From NCBI RefSeq assembly GCF_001550135.1, contig NZ_LRUE01000015.1:1-64000 (forward strand): DNA of 64,000 bases, read 5' to 3'. The position numbers were made by a program, and so were the translations under genes. Origin of the DNA: Pseudoalteromonas shioyasakiensis. GTDB taxonomy: Bacteria > Pseudomonadota > Gammaproteobacteria > Enterobacterales > Alteromonadaceae. Of the stretch, positions 9,186-18,845 are shown piece by piece (the stretch's first letter is position 1; every line of letters begins with the position of its first letter). The notes below the pieces were generated by a model. That model saw only the letters and a program-made list of their open reading frames with translations, was not told the origin of the DNA and did no database searches.

Positions 9186-10133
9186 TTAAACGGCCTCTAA
9201 ACAAGGCTCTTCGACAACTTTTGGCTTATCAAAAATACCTAAACGAATGCGAATGAAGTGCAAAATCTCTTTGGCTACATCAATACCCAACGCACCTTCT
9301 AAGCCTTCAAAACCAGGGCTTGAGTTTGCTTCACAAATTTTAAAGTGCTGCTCATCAAACAATAAATCAATGCCAGCCACATCAAGGTTAAGTACGTTCG
9401 CAGTTTGGGTTGCAAGCCATTCGATTTCTGGCGTAATAGGAAATGACTTACCTGTACCACCAGCACTGACATTCGCTTTAAAATTTTTACCCTGTGAGTT
9501 ACGTTCCATACACGCAACAGCACGGCCACCGATAGTAAGTACTCGCAAATCACGACCATGACTCGACTTAACAAACTGCTGTAAAATGATGTTTGCTTGT
9601 GGGTTTGCCGCTTCAATCAGCTGCATTAAGTCATCAAACTCTTCTTTTGATTTTGATAAGAACACGCCACTGCCCTGCGAGCCCGATAACGTTTTAATAA
9701 CCACAGGAAAGCCAATTTGCTTTTCAACCAAATCAATATTCACCGGAAACTTAACCAACATGGTATTCGGCGTAGGTAAATTACATTCAGCAAGAATTTG
9801 CTGTGCAAACAGTTTGTCTTTCACTGTTTCGATTGATTGCGAGCTATTGACACAATAAACACCTAAACGCTCAAGATGGCGGATAATCGCCAGCGCAAAA
9901 TAGGTTGTACTTGCACCCATACGAGGAATAACAAAGTCCGGTAATTCAACAGATTGACCATCAATTAAGATACTTTTACCGTCTTCACGAGTAATAGTTA
10001 GATCAAATTGATCTGGCGAGTAAACTTGTAAATCTATGCCCTCTTCTTTGGCTGCAGCAAGTAAACGTTCAACTTCATAGGTTTCTTGCTTTAACAAGCC
10101 TTGGCTATCTTTATAAATGATCCACCCGCGCAT
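9186..10133 (-). CDS. RimK-family ATP-grasp ligase
   Basis: This cytosolic ATP-dependent carboxylate-amine ligase has about 315 residues. The middle and C-terminal parts match RimK-like alpha-L-glutamate ligases: FPVVIKTLSGSQGSGVFL (nucleotide-binding loop), LQQFVKSSHGRDLRVLTIGG, and the metal-binding ICEANSSPGFEGLE. The N-terminal part (MRGWIIYKDSQG...) is of the long RimK-like type and not E. coli ribosomal RimK proper, so the target is unknown. The frame extends to 10211; ATG at 10133 gives the conserved start. Its own terminator and a divergent neighbour indicate a single-gene unit. Confidence 0.85.
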   Translation of the reverse strand: MRGWIIYKDSQGLLKQETYEVERLLAAAKEEGIDLQVYSPDQFDLTITREDGKSILIDGQSVELPDFVIPRMGASTTYFALAIIRHLERLGVYCVNSSQSIETVKDKLFAQQILAECNLPTPNTMLVKFPVNIDLVEKQIGFPVVIKTLSGSQGSGVFLSKSKEEFDDLMQLIEAANPQANIILQQFVKSSHGRDLRVLTIGGRAVACMERNSQGKNFKANVSAGGTGKSFPITPEIEWLATQTANVLNLDVAGIDLLFDEQHFKICEANSSPGFEGLEGALGIDVAKEILHFIRIRLGIFDKPKVVEEPCLEAV

Positions 10134-10328
10134 GGTAGGTACCTCTAGTCTTGGAGTTTCGGTGACAAAAAAACGCGGATTATGCTCAGCATTCAGAGCC
10201 GAGTAAAACAAATTAATTTTATCGACACGATAATAAAAACCACTACTTAGTGATTAACTATTGACCGAGTTGTTAACTTGAGGTAAAAACTAACAATGAG
10301 TTAACATAAAAACCCGTAAGAGAAACAT

Positions 10329-10865
10329 GTGAACAGGACGCTTGCATTAATCTTCATTCTGCCACTTACAGCATTTGCACTGAATGAATGGCACATTCAA
10401 AGTGATGGTTTTAAAACAAAACCCAGCACACAGCAGTTTGTTGCCTCTTACAAAGCAGAAGCCGACCAAATAGCCCCACAGCCCATTGTGAACTTAACTG
10501 CGCCGCTTAATCAGCTATCTAATCACGCGCACGATTACCTATACAAACAAGGCCGTTTGCCTGACCAATTAGCAAACACCGCATTCAGCGAATTTGATTT
10601 AGACACCCTAAAAACCCTACAACCTGGCGATCACTTTATTTTAGTCATCGACGAATACCTCAGTTACACCGTCGAAATTAGTAACATCATCGAAGCCAGC
10701 AATGGCGATAGAAGTGTATTTGGCAAGGTCAATGATCATGCTAAAGCAGGCCATCAAGCCGTGATGACCCTCACAGAAAACACCCTACAAGGCCAATTTG
10801 ATGCCGGTAATCAAAGCTACAAGTTTCAAAGCCATGGTGAATACGGGTGGGTAACGAAGTTGTAG
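10329..10865 (+). CDS. Small exported protein of unknown function
   Basis: This 178-residue protein has a short signal-like N-terminus (MNRTLALIFILPLTAFA). The likely start is GTG at 10329; the overlapping ATG at 10327 runs straight into TGA. No named domain is recognised. The C-terminal half (from about residue 100) has the pattern of the beta-rich module found ahead of some secreted metallopeptidases: a YTVEISN strand, GDRSVFGKV, then TLTENTLQGQF. There is no peptidase domain and no HExxH motif. It may be a free-standing module or a remnant. Repeat island 2 begins immediately after the stop codon. Confidence 0.6.
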   Translation: MNRTLALIFILPLTAFALNEWHIQSDGFKTKPSTQQFVASYKAEADQIAPQPIVNLTAPLNQLSNHAHDYLYKQGRLPDQLANTAFSEFDLDTLKTLQPGDHFILVIDEYLSYTVEISNIIEASNGDRSVFGKVNDHAKAGHQAVMTLTENTLQGQFDAGNQSYKFQSHGEYGWVTKL

Positions 10866-11900
10866 GTAACGAGGTACGAGTTGTTAGCTACGAGTTGCTA
10901 GTTTCAAGGGGAAAGGGGAAAGGGGAAAGTTAGCGAGTTTCGAGATACGAGGAACGAGATACGAGATGCGAGATACGAGGAACGAGTTTCGAGTCTGTAG
11001 CAGCGATTTTACATCGCGTCCTAGAGTCTGAATCCTAGCACCTAATGTTTCCCCGTAGGCGTGAAACTTGTTTCACGCGTCTGAAGGCTGAAGGCTGACC
11101 GCTCTCATTTATGTTTGATTCGGCACTAAAGTACCTCCTACAAGAGCTCCTAAAAGGTTAAAATCGCTGAGAAGAACACACGACCTAATCAACCCCACTG
11201 ATCGACTGACATCTAATATCTGACCTCTAACGACTAAAAGCCAGCGATTTTACATCGCGTCCTAGAGCCTAGTACCTAGCGCCCAACTCCTAGAACCGAA
11301 TGTCTTAATTCGTAGGCGTGAAACTTGTTTCACGCGTCTGAAAGCTGAAGTCTGAAGGCTGACCGCTCTCATTTATGTTTGATTCGGCACTAAAGTACCT
11401 CCTACAAGAGCTCCTAAAAGGTTAAAATCGCTGAGAAGAACACTCGACCTAACCAACCCCACTGATCGACTGACATCTAATATCTGACCTTTAACGACTA
11501 AAAGCCAGCGATTTTACATCGCGTCCTAGAGTCTGAATCCTAGCACCTAATGTTTCCCCGTAGGCGTGAAACTTGTTTCACGCGTCTGAAGGCTGAAGGC
11601 TGACCGCTCTCATTTATGTTTGATTCGGCACTAAAGTACCTCCTACAAGAGCTCCTAAAAGGTTAAAATCGCTGAGAAGAACACACGACCTAATCAACCC
11701 CACTGATCGACTGACATCTAATATCTGACCTCTAACGACTAAAAGCCAGCGATTTTACATCGCGCCCTAACGCCTAGAGCCCAAAACCTAGAGCCCAAAA
11801 CCTAGAGCCTAGCGCCTAATACCCAGCTCCTAGCGCCTAGTCCCTTTCCAACTTTACTCTTTCCCCTAGAAACTTTCCCCTAGAGCCTTTCCCCCGCTAA
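10866..11900. repeat. Repeat island 2 with three tandem 250-bp units
   Basis: No gene is seen in this kilobase. The left part, 10866-11000, is a G/A-rich tract in seven-base steps (AGGGGAA, GAGATAC, GAGGAAC, GAGATGC, ...). Three copies of a unit of about 250 bp start at 11054, 11311 and 11560. Each contains CGTAGGCGTGAAACTTG, CTGAAGG heptamers, TTGATTCGGCACTAAAGTAC and CAGCGATTTTACATCGCG. Bases 11001-11259 and 11506-11764 appear identical by eye, while the middle copy differs. The right part, 11770-11890, is again heptad-phased (AACCTAG, AGCCTAG, CGCCTAG, TCCCCTA). Confidence 0.9.
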
Positions 11901-11907
11901 CTCACAC

Positions 11908-13101
11908 CTACTCCTCAATCGCGGGCCACAAACTTTCACCGTCGCTGTCGATTGGGCTTAAAATCTCAAGGCCTAGAATTTTGGCGATCAGCGGGTACAC
12001 ATCTAAATTACTTACTTCGTCTAAACGAAGGCCTTGTTTAAAGGCGGGGCCGGTGGCGATAAAGGTTGCGGCCATATCTTCGCTATAAGCGTAACCATGA
12101 GTGCCTAAATAACCGGCCATTTTACTGTCGGTAAACACCCGAGGCGCGTCGGTTTGTAAAATAATATCGCCAACGCGCGGGCCTTTATCATAGTGATAAT
12201 CACGCTTTTGCTGCTCACTTAACACGATATAACGACCATCTGCAGCTTTAGCGAGCTTTTTAGTGAATCCGCTGATGTCTGCTTTGCTATCTGGTTTTGC
12301 ATAATATAAAACCCGAGGGCCGGTGTTTTGCACAATGAAGTTTTGGTCTTGCGGCAAGCTATCAATTTTAATACTAAGGCTTGGTTCTACAGACGCCATA
12401 CCGTGATCAGACACAATCACTAAGTTAATGTTTTCATCAAGCGCTTTTAAACGGCTCGATAAATCAGCCATTAAACCATCAAGCTTTTGCACTGCGTCAT
12501 AAGTTTCTTTAGCATCAGGGCCAAACTCGTGCCCCATGCTATCGACCAACGAAAAATAACTTATCACTAAACGTGGGCGCTGTGCTTTTGGCAAGCTCAA
12601 CCACTGAATAATTTGATCAACACGCTTTTGGTAATCGCTATGTTTCGAATAATGATAAAAGTAATCAGGCAGCATGCCGTTAAAGCGCGCATCTGATTCA
12701 GGCCAAAAATAGGTGGCGGCTTTTAAGCCTTGCATTTGTGCAAGGTTCCAAAGCGGAATGCCATTTACCCAAGTGCTATCGTCTTTCCCTTTACCCATTT
12801 TGTAGCAGTCGTTACGCTCAGTATCACAAAAGCGGTTCTCGACAATGCCATGATTAACAGGCAATAAGCCGGTTATAATCGACAAATGATTCGGAAAGGT
12901 TTTGGTCGGGTAAACAGGGCGCATTTTGTTTGCTCTCACGCCCTGTTCACTGATTGCTTTTAAGTGCTTTGCATGGTGTTTTTCAATGTAATCCCAGCGA
13001 AATCCATCTATCGAAATAAGTACCACAGATTGCTCTTGGTCCGCTTTTACAAGAGAGCTGAACGCTAATAAACCCGCTAAAACTAATTGCCAAATACGCA
13101 T
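11908..13101 (-). CDS. Exported NPP-type nucleotide pyrophosphatase/phosphodiesterase
   Basis: This 397-residue enzyme of the alkaline-phosphatase superfamily (type I phosphodiesterase / nucleotide pyrophosphatase) has a signal peptide (MRIWQLVLAGLLAFSSLVKA) and so acts in the periplasm. Visible metal and catalytic residues are Asp in LISIDGFR, the nucleophile Thr in YPTKTFPNH, Asp and His in LVDSMGHEFGP, Asp-His in VSDHGM, and a late His in LGTHGYA. It is the last gene of a four-gene operon, 12 bp after the zinc-ribbon membrane protein. Likely substrates are nucleotides or glycerophosphodiesters, which fits the GDPD gene at the head of the operon; the exact substrate is not readable. Confidence 0.9.
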   Translation of the reverse strand: MRIWQLVLAGLLAFSSLVKADQEQSVVLISIDGFRWDYIEKHHAKHLKAISEQGVRANKMRPVYPTKTFPNHLSIITGLLPVNHGIVENRFCDTERNDCYKMGKGKDDSTWVNGIPLWNLAQMQGLKAATYFWPESDARFNGMLPDYFYHYSKHSDYQKRVDQIIQWLSLPKAQRPRLVISYFSLVDSMGHEFGPDAKETYDAVQKLDGLMADLSSRLKALDENINLVIVSDHGMASVEPSLSIKIDSLPQDQNFIVQNTGPRVLYYAKPDSKADISGFTKKLAKAADGRYIVLSEQQKRDYHYDKGPRVGDIILQTDAPRVFTDSKMAGYLGTHGYAYSEDMAATFIATGPAFKQGLRLDEVSNLDVYPLIAKILGLEILSPIDSDGESLWPAIEE

Positions 13102-13113
13102 GCGAAACCCTTT

Positions 13114-14877
13114 TTAGTTCAATTTGTTAATTTGCTCAGAAACTTTACCAAACTGTTTTGAAAATTTTGTGATCATGCTTTCGAGCTTTTTCACACTACG
13201 CTTTAAACGTGAGCCGTTTATTTGGCTATAAATAAAGCCCCAAACGCCTGTAACCACACTTAACACAATAAACACAGCAACGGGTAGGCCATCTAAGTGT
13301 TCAACCACTTGCGGGTTATTATTGAGTAAATCAATGCCAGCATCTGGTACAAGTGTATTAACTAGTGGGTAAAAATCTTGGGCATCAAAGTACCACGCTA
13401 GCCCTACTGACGTAAGACCAAGCAATACCATACGGTTAAAGCCATGTACCATGCCAAAATTTCTGACAGAAGAGTTGTTGTACTTAATGTCTTTACTCAC
13501 ATTAACCGCATACTCACGGTAATACTCAGAGTAACGCTTAGTATCAACACTGCTGTAGGCGTAATACACCCAATCACCAATATCAACAGAGCCCAGTAAA
13601 TCTTCACCCGCTTTAAAAATAAATGGCTCACCCGATGCGGTTTCGAGCATGATTTCACCTTTTAAAGTGGTGCTACGATTACGATAAACCTCAACGCGCT
13701 CTTTTACATCGCTACCAACATACATGCCACCTCGATAGGTGGTTGTGGTTTCTGTGGTGGTCACGGTTTGGCGGGTTTCATTGGCATGTGCGCTTTGCTC
13801 TTTTTCTAATACTTTGCCAAGCACTGCACGGTGATGAATAGTGCCTTTTTCGTTACGTGCCCAAACATTTTTATGCACATAATCGTTTTCATAAGCAAGG
13901 CTATACTCATCCATAATGGCATGCTCAAGCTGGGCAATACTGGTTGGTTTTGTTATGCTTGGCTCTAACGCTTTTTGAATGCTAATGGCTTGCTCATCAT
14001 CTTTTGCAAGTGACTGTTCTTTTTCAGCAATCGCTTCAACGTGTTGCTTAGCGCCACAGCAATAACAATGTGCAGCATCTTGGCTAATACGCTGCTGGCA
14101 CGAAATACAAATAACATCTGACTTACTTGGCGTTCTTGCCAGCATGTTATAACCCAATTGATTTAGGGTGGTCGATAGCATCACATCTGTTGCCGCTAAA
14201 ATCGCATCATACTTTGCTTCTTGTTTGGCTTTGGCTTTTTTATGGTAGTTGTGCTCTGCCATAAACACCCCAATTGCCACAGGCAACGACGCAAGTAGCG
14301 CAGGCAAAAACTCAAGCTTTGCAGCAAACAACATGATTAAGAATGTAATAACACTTAGCACCAGCCACAATATCGTTCCGCCAGTGTAGTTTCGGCTAAT
14401 GGTTTTGTCCCAGCTGCGATATTGTTGATCGGCAAAATGCACAATCACAACTGGCATAAAGCGGTCATTTTTAACTACCCGCCTAGCATTGCCATCAGCA
14501 ATTCGATAATTAAGCGTTAACGGTGTTTCCTGAAAAGCAGTGATCACATTGCCCTTTTGTAGGTTAGCAATTACATCTTTTTCTGCATCAACACTAAACT
14601 CATGAATAATGCCGTCTTTGTCTTCTACTTCTAGCCACCAATAACCATATAGCATGTTGTCTTTATTGGTTTTATAGCGGCGCTTATAGTAATACATTGA
14701 TTTCACAACGCCTGTGATCGTACTCGCTTGTGGCGCATAGTTTTTTACATCAACCAGCAAGTCAGGGCTGAGTTCTTCAACCGTGTGCATTTGTCTTTTT
14801 TGCTCAAGAGCTTCTCCACAATCACAACAGTGAAGATCGGTGGCATACACCGTATTTTGGCAATGTTGCATTTTCAT
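13114..14877 (-). CDS. Membrane protein with two zinc-ribbon-like motifs
   Basis: This 587-residue protein is not recognised as a named family. It starts with a cysteine cluster (CCDCGEAL near residue 20). Two adjacent membrane segments lie near 168-205, and a second zinc-ribbon-like motif near 255-275 (CISCQQRI...CYCCGAKQ). A soluble middle follows, with a run of threonines (TVTTTETTTTYRGG near 375) and a segment about being displayed at pH or ionic interfaces cannot be inferred. Two further membrane segments are near 485 and 530, and the tail is basic and helical. It is third in the operon, 11 bp from its upstream neighbour. Function unknown; no catalytic motif seen. Confidence 0.75.
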   Translation of the reverse strand: MKMQHCQNTVYATDLHCCDCGEALEQKRQMHTVEELSPDLLVDVKNYAPQASTITGVVKSMYYYKRRYKTNKDNMLYGYWWLEVEDKDGIIHEFSVDAEKDVIANLQKGNVITAFQETPLTLNYRIADGNARRVVKNDRFMPVVIVHFADQQYRSWDKTISRNYTGGTILWLVLSVITFLIMLFAAKLEFLPALLASLPVAIGVFMAEHNYHKKAKAKQEAKYDAILAATDVMLSTTLNQLGYNMLARTPSKSDVICISCQQRISQDAAHCYCCGAKQHVEAIAEKEQSLAKDDEQAISIQKALEPSITKPTSIAQLEHAIMDEYSLAYENDYVHKNVWARNEKGTIHHRAVLGKVLEKEQSAHANETRQTVTTTETTTTYRGGMYVGSDVKERVEVYRNRSTTLKGEIMLETASGEPFIFKAGEDLLGSVDIGDWVYYAYSSVDTKRYSEYYREYAVNVSKDIKYNNSSVRNFGMVHGFNRMVLLGLTSVGLAWYFDAQDFYPLVNTLVPDAGIDLLNNNPQVVEHLDGLPVAVFIVLSVVTGVWGFIYSQINGSRLKRSVKKLESMITKFSKQFGKVSEQINKLN

Positions 14878-14888
14878 TCCTTGCTTAA

Positions 14889-17204
14889 TTAATTGCTTAA
14901 ATCAATGGTTAATGTTTGTTCGCCAGCATCTACTTGGTGCCAACGTCGATACGTTTTATACCCAGGCGCCGACACTTGAATATCATAAGCGCCAGTTTTT
15001 AATGTCATGCCGGGGCGATATTTAGGGCCGATATTCATAATGCGAATAGTGGCGTTCGCCGGGTTTGTAGTAATGGTAAGTTTAGTTTTTTGCTCAACCA
15101 GATATTGTCTACGCTGTTGCTGCTCAGCACTTAAACTGGCATCGCCGTGGCGCAAAATATCAACCTTGGCTAAAGCATGGCTGAGCGGGCTAAAGCTCTC
15201 GTAAATATGCAGTTTTTCTTCAAACTTTAAACCAAGCGGATGCAGCAGAGGCTGCGCATGCAAAGTCCAACGAATCGCATAGCTAAACACCGGATTGCTC
15301 GACTCATCGACCTTGTCTAAAAAGTAGTTAACAGGGCTTTGATCGTCTTCGGTAAAGGTGTTATGCACAAACATTACTGGCACTATCAAAATCAGCGCAG
15401 GCATAATCAGCTTTTGCAAAACAGATACAGCAGTGGTTGGTTGCTTTTCTTGCTTAGGTTTAATCAATTGCCACAGTTTTAACGGCAGCTTGCTAAAGGT
15501 TAAGCAAATCAAAAACAGTGACAACGACATCGAGATAGGCGGAATAATCACCGAACGCAATGCTTGTTTACCGTACTCGGCATACTCGCCACCATCAGCA
15601 AATTTACCTTCGGAGCTATTGAGCATGGCAAGGTATTTGTCGGTGCGCTTTGCAATGTTTGGATCAAGCACCTTGTCTTTAAAGTTCTTTTTATTCCAAT
15701 CGGCGCGAATGTTTTTTACGTATAAGTCACCCATTCTATCTGCAATTTTTGCTTGAATTTGTGGGTGTAGCTGAAACGCAACCCAGCTTAAGTTTGGCTT
15801 TAAACTCATGCCGCGTTTGCGCATTTCGCTTTGCCATTGTGCATTAGCTTCACTTGTAACCTTATTGGCTACAGCATTAGCAAATGCTTGGCGTTGATTC
15901 ACATTCCAGTTGCTTTCAAGCTGTAACCCTTTGCTGGCAAAATGTGCTCTAAGCTTCTTTTGTGTTGTTTCGTGAGCACGAAACGCCATTAAGTTTTCGA
16001 TTGTAAATGGGTAGCCCGTTTCACTCACAAACATCTTATGAAAGTTCGGGTGCTGTAAAAAACGCAGCTGGTAATGATCTGGGTCATCGGTGTATTTGTA
16101 TCGCTTGTCTTTAAAGCCGCCATCACCACCGGTTGCTAAACTAGCAGCCTGTAGTGCGGTATAAACACCACCAGTAAGCACCCCCATTAAAATCGTGCCT
16201 GCAGCATTTTCAGCAACCGAAACATCTTCTTCAATAAGCCAGTAATCAGGCTCAATGTAGCCAATACCGGCTTTTAAAATATTGCTTCGGTAGTCTGCTG
16301 CTTCGCGTTCATAACAACGATTTCGGCGGTCTTTTTCGCTGCTTTTGTCATAACGCTCGCGGCATTTTGCAATGCTGTGGTGGTAATCATAAATCTTCGG
16401 GCCATACTTTTGTGCACGTGCTGACGCTTTTGCAATATGGGCTTTTTGCGCTTGCTGGTATTTGCTCCAACCACTATTGATCTCTTGCTCAACTTGCTGC
16501 CAATAACCTTGCTCGCGCTCACCGATACTTGCCAAAGTGCTGTTGTACTTTTTACTGCCATCAGCATAGGCTTTGTATTTAACCACCAGCTCATCATATA
16601 ACTGGCTGTAGTTTTTATAATGTTTATCAAAATCTTGATACGCTTTTTTCTGTACAAAGGCAGCAATAATCTTTCGCTTATCTTGCTCTAAGTTGTCTGA
16701 AAGGGCGGCATCGCTATACAGTAAGCCACCAAACAGCGCCAAAAAGGTCAGGTTTTCTGAGCTATGTAATTGCTCAGGGTTGTAATCAAGGTCGTTCACT
16801 TTAATCGAGTTAATCGCCAGCGCGTCTCTAAGTGCTGCACTGTAGGTAGCAAACTGGCGCTGCTCTGCAGTTGAAGGCTCAATTAAGGTTTTTTCAATGG
16901 CATATTTTTGGCCAAAAAACACCACCGGCCAAACTAAGCACAATAAAGCGATAAACGAGATAATGCCACGGCCTACTTTGGCAACCATAGCTTTTGGTAA
17001 AAAGTCAGCTAACAGCAGTGCAACACCCACCCCAGAGACAGCTCGGCCATAAATTTCAAGGTGTTCAAGATCTTCTGCCGAAGGGGTACCTAAACCGACT
17101 AAAGAGACTAACTGGGCATTAAAAATTGCCTCGGGTAATAAATATAAAGTAGCTAAAACAAGTAGCAAACAGCGCCACCAAAACGGCTTTATTAAATCAG
17201 TCAT
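14889..17204 (-). CDS. Large membrane protein with C-terminal PEGA-like domain
   Basis: This protein has 771 residues. Three membrane segments lie in the first 125 residues, followed by a charged helical region (130-330) rich in Lys, Tyr and Gln. A short Gly/Ala-rich hydrophobic stretch is near 335, and two strong membrane segments lie near 570-640. The last 70 residues have the PEGA pattern (ITTNPANATIRI, YRPGMTLKTGAYDIQVSAPGYKTY), a small beta domain usually at the cell surface or in the periplasm. It is the second gene of the operon, 10 bp after the GDPD gene and 11 bp before the zinc-ribbon protein. No enzymatic motif is visible. A role in holding or assisting the exported phosphodiesterases is only an inference from operon position. 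Confidence 0.78.
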   Translation of the reverse strand: MTDLIKPFWWRCLLLVLATLYLLPEAIFNAQLVSLVGLGTPSAEDLEHLEIYGRAVSGVGVALLLADFLPKAMVAKVGRGIISFIALLCLVWPVVFFGQKYAIEKTLIEPSTAEQRQFATYSAALRDALAINSIKVNDLDYNPEQLHSSENLTFLALFGGLLYSDAALSDNLEQDKRKIIAAFVQKKAYQDFDKHYKNYSQLYDELVVKYKAYADGSKKYNSTLASIGEREQGYWQQVEQEINSGWSKYQQAQKAHIAKASARAQKYGPKIYDYHHSIAKCRERYDKSSEKDRRNRCYEREAADYRSNILKAGIGYIEPDYWLIEEDVSVAENAAGTILMGVLTGGVYTALQAASLATGGDGGFKDKRYKYTDDPDHYQLRFLQHPNFHKMFVSETGYPFTIENLMAFRAHETTQKKLRAHFASKGLQLESNWNVNQRQAFANAVANKVTSEANAQWQSEMRKRGMSLKPNLSWVAFQLHPQIQAKIADRMGDLYVKNIRADWNKKNFKDKVLDPNIAKRTDKYLAMLNSSEGKFADGGEYAEYGKQALRSVIIPPISMSLSLFLICLTFSKLPLKLWQLIKPKQEKQPTTAVSVLQKLIMPALILIVPVMFVHNTFTEDDQSPVNYFLDKVDESSNPVFSYAIRWTLHAQPLLHPLGLKFEEKLHIYESFSPLSHALAKVDILRHGDASLSAEQQQRRQYLVEQKTKLTITTNPANATIRIMNIGPKYRPGMTLKTGAYDIQVSAPGYKTYRRWHQVDAGEQTLTIDLSN

Positions 17205-17214
17205 AATTTTATTC

Positions 17215-18627
17215 TTATTGTTTTTTACGCAGTTCTAGTTCAACAGCAGGATCTGTTTCTAGGCTAAAATCTTCATCGGCTTGGCGAGTCCCAATTTCTA
17301 AATTAGGTGCTGAAGGAGTCGATGTTACTTTTGGAATATAAGTTTTTTCTTGAGTTGATTTGAGCGTGCCGCCCACCGCAGGGTAAAGCTGATTCCCTTT
17401 ATAAGCATACAGCTCATCAAGGCGCTCTAAATCAAGGTCAGCAGGCATGCTGGCAATCAACTTAGCGCCTGCTTCATCGCTAAAATACGGCTGCATTTTT
17501 GGTAATTCAAACACAGAACAAAAGCCATAAACGGTATCGTCCATAATTACAGAGTCAGGGCGAAGAGAACGCGACTGCGCTAATAGGCTACGCTCATGAT
17601 AGTCGTGGCCGTTAATAGAATAAGTGGCAATCATAATACCGCGCGCTTTAGCAACCGGCTTTAAGCGTGCTGCACTTTGCTTGTAATGACGAATATCAAG
17701 TACATAACCAAAGTTACGTTTTAGCTGTTTTGCTAATTTATCGAGCTTAACTGGGCTGTCGTAACGTTTTTCACGATGATAGCGATTACCAAGTGCTTGT
17801 AAGCTCTCAAGCTCTTCTTTGTTGCGCTCGTAAATTGGGTCGCTACCAGCGCCGCGTTTTAGGTCACTTGCTAACTTATTCATTGAGGCTTTTGCCGGCG
17901 ACTGAATAAATGCCAAGTAAATATCTGGGTTAATATCGCGCATACGAGTCAGGTTGCGCATTTCTAAACTGCTAAAAAAGTAGTTACCACCGCCAACAAA
18001 CTCATACGCTAAATAATCAAGCATTTTTAAATCGTTAACTGAGGCATTTGATTTTATCTCAATATTCAATTTTTGATGAGGCTTACGATAGCGCGCAAAT
18101 GTGGCAGCAAGCTCTCTAAATGAAGGTGGCATATCATCAGTAAGTAACCCGGTATCTTGGTTACGATGACGTAAATAGCCCCACTCTTTTTTATAGCTCA
18201 TCGACTCAATTTTGCGGCGCTTATTGTCAACTGTGCCTGTTTCGCGACCTGTACGGGCATCATGATGCACAACCCACACATCGTCACGGGTAATTCGCAC
18301 ATCAATCTCAACAACGTCAAAATTGTTGTCGATGGCATCAATTACCGCGTTAAGCGAGTTTTCTGCATAACGAATTGAGCCACGGTGGCTCTGCAAATTA
18401 AAGTTACTGCATTGCCTAGCAGAGGCGTAGTTGATATTACCAAGTTGGCTTTCATAAAACCCTCGTGCATATAGTGCACCCTGCTTGGCCTTGATGGCAT
18501 TTTTTTCGGCCACCGTTAAGGTGCTTTCAGCGCTTGGCTCTGGGGTGCTCTTACAAGCCGTTAAACCAATACAACACAGAAGAATACTGGCTAGTAGCCA
18601 TGGTTTTTGAGACAAAGTTTGCATCAT
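17215..18627 (-). CDS. Glycerophosphodiester phosphodiesterase family lipoprotein
   Basis: This 470-residue predicted lipoprotein has a signal sequence ending in the lipobox LTAC. The GDPD catalytic pattern is present: SHRGSIRYAENS, then VVEIDVRITRDDVWVVHHDA (metal ligands Glu and Asp, second His), and later LNIEIKS. Family members hydrolyse glycerophosphodiesters to glycerol 3-phosphate and an alcohol. Residues about 370-470 extend past the usual domain and look disordered. It is the first gene of the four-gene operon. Two ATG codons stand in tandem at 18625 and 18622, and neither has a strong ribosome site. Confidence 0.88.
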   Translation of the reverse strand: MMQTLSQKPWLLASILLCCIGLTACKSTPEPSAESTLTVAEKNAIKAKQGALYARGFYESQLGNINYASARQCSNFNLQSHRGSIRYAENSLNAVIDAIDNNFDVVEIDVRITRDDVWVVHHDARTGRETGTVDNKRRKIESMSYKKEWGYLRHRNQDTGLLTDDMPPSFRELAATFARYRKPHQKLNIEIKSNASVNDLKMLDYLAYEFVGGGNYFFSSLEMRNLTRMRDINPDIYLAFIQSPAKASMNKLASDLKRGAGSDPIYERNKEELESLQALGNRYHREKRYDSPVKLDKLAKQLKRNFGYVLDIRHYKQSAARLKPVAKARGIMIATYSINGHDYHERSLLAQSRSLRPDSVIMDDTVYGFCSVFELPKMQPYFSDEAGAKLIASMPADLDLERLDELYAYKGNQLYPAVGGTLKSTQEKTYIPKVTSTPSAPNLEIGTRQADEDFSLETDPAVELELRKKQ

Positions 18628-18845
18628 TGCTATACAGCCAAAAGGCTTTCCTTTCTAATACAAGATAATGAAGAAGTGCGTAAAACTGAATAATATATGA
18701 ATAAAGGCCACGATTTAAAGTAATAACTTTAATAAAAATGAATATTTTAATTTAAGATACAAGCTGTTAGATTTAATTTAATAAATGGCAAAATGTTGCT
18801 AACAAAACGCAAAAGCCCGATTTTACCGCTTTGTGGGAATATAAA

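Noticed and set aside
11054..11764. Possible CRISPR array
   Set aside because: The units are about 250 bp and tandem, without short constant repeats separated by unique spacers, and no cas gene is present.
15358..15756. Plus-strand open frame of 132 codons
   Set aside because: It lies antisense to the PEGA membrane protein gene and has no recognisable domain or start signal.
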